From JBAWAP01 sp049589355 (GTDB lineage: Bacteria > Chloroflexota > Anaerolineae > VGOG01): 28,499 nucleotides of DNA. The DNA lies in assembly GCA_049589355.1 (NCBI GenBank), contig JBAWAP010000008.1:1-28499 (forward strand), written 5' to 3'. The notes below the pieces were generated by a model, which ran no database searches, was not told the DNA's origin, and worked only from the letters and a program-made list of their open reading frames with translations. Positions 28,363 through 28,499 of the stretch are shown here, piece by piece. The position numbers were made by a program, and so were the translations under genes. The first letter of the stretch is position 1. The number at the start of each line of letters is the position of its first letter.

Positions 28363-28499
28363 TCAGCTACCTCGAACCAGGATAGTGCGCCCCTTCATGA
28401 TTACAGGCAGGTAGACCTGGAACGGGGTGGGCGTGCTAGTTGGCGTAACTGTAGGCGTGCCGGTGGGTGCAGGAGTGCCAGTAGGCGTAAGAGTGGACG
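28363..28499 (-). CDS. Partial secreted protein, C-terminal Thr/Pro linker and YLPVIMK tail
   Basis: Only the last 45 codons are present. The frame reads a Thr/Pro repeat (TPTGTPAPTGTPTVTPTSTP) followed by FQVYLPVIMKGRTILVRGS and a stop at 28363. TPT-rich linkers ending in a short hydrophobic YLPxxxK-type tail are a hallmark of exported proteins in Chloroflexota, especially Anaerolineae. The rest of the gene lies beyond the window. Confidence 0.8.
   Translation of the reverse strand, partial: STLTPTGTPAPTGTPTVTPTSTPTPFQVYLPVIMKGRTILVRGS

Noticed and set aside
1..28499. tRNA or rRNA genes
   Set aside because: No acceptor-stem/T-loop (GTTCGAATC) arrangement or conserved rRNA segments were found by eye on either strand.

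Overview
The window looks like a chromosome segment of a Chloroflexota bacterium, probably Anaerolineae-like or a relative. This is inferred from three things: the far-right gene ends in a Thr/Pro linker followed by a YLPVIMK-type tail, the gene set matches that phylum (DUF4342 with PspA, DUF1858, DUF5647, AlaX-L, VKOR-Trx), and the DNA is full of short palindromic repeats that often invade reading frames. No rRNA, tRNA, CRISPR array, transposase or integrase gene was seen.

Left part (1-3600, minus strand): the start of a putative glycosidase-like protein, an alpha/beta hydrolase, a DUF1858 redox-disulfide protein and thioredoxin reductase (trxB). Next come a relic of a solute-binding-protein 3' end and a DUF5647 gene. 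Its upstream partner gene has been split by a 97-bp palindromic insertion with a 6-7 bp target duplication.

Middle part (3597-14379, minus strand): what looks like a membrane-stress or envelope operon. In transcription order it runs DUF4342, PspA, an accessory block, a membrane-anchored solute-binding-like protein, a solute-binding/VWA fusion, a further inserted gene, a membrane coiled-coil protein and a LivK-type lipoprotein. The accessory genes are AT-richer by eye: a duplicated-domain membrane protein, a DUF4760-like protein, a laccase-domain (PgeF) protein, two near-identical 72-aa membrane proteins and a YgiT/DUF4258 toxin-antitoxin pair. Two or three of the inserted genes are followed, in the correct orientation, by integron attC-like sites. 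The block is therefore best read as integron-type cassettes without an integrase, dropped into a resident operon.

Right-centre (14590-24244): an AAA-ATPase/winged-helix regulator whose 3' end was rewritten by a palindromic element with a 14-bp target duplication. It is followed by a NAL1-like serine protease with a stand-alone copy of its N-terminal domain, a metallo-beta-lactamase-fold protein with altered metal ligands, AlaX, a Trx-VKOR fusion, a candidate structured small RNA, DUF2085 and DUF1461 membrane proteins and archaeal-type phosphoglycerate mutase (apgM).

Right end (24463-27589, plus strand): one operon for sulfur handling. It encodes a NifS/IscS-like protein that lacks the PLP-binding lysine, an IscU scaffold, a small zinc ribbon, a DsrE-like protein, TusA and DUF1858. 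It ends at a strong bidirectional terminator and faces a convergent Crp/Fnr-family regulator. The most notable observations are the lysine-less desulfurase in this operon, the attC-like cassette traces, the cassette promoter flanked by two 37-39 bp repeats, and the two repeat elements caught with target-site duplications.
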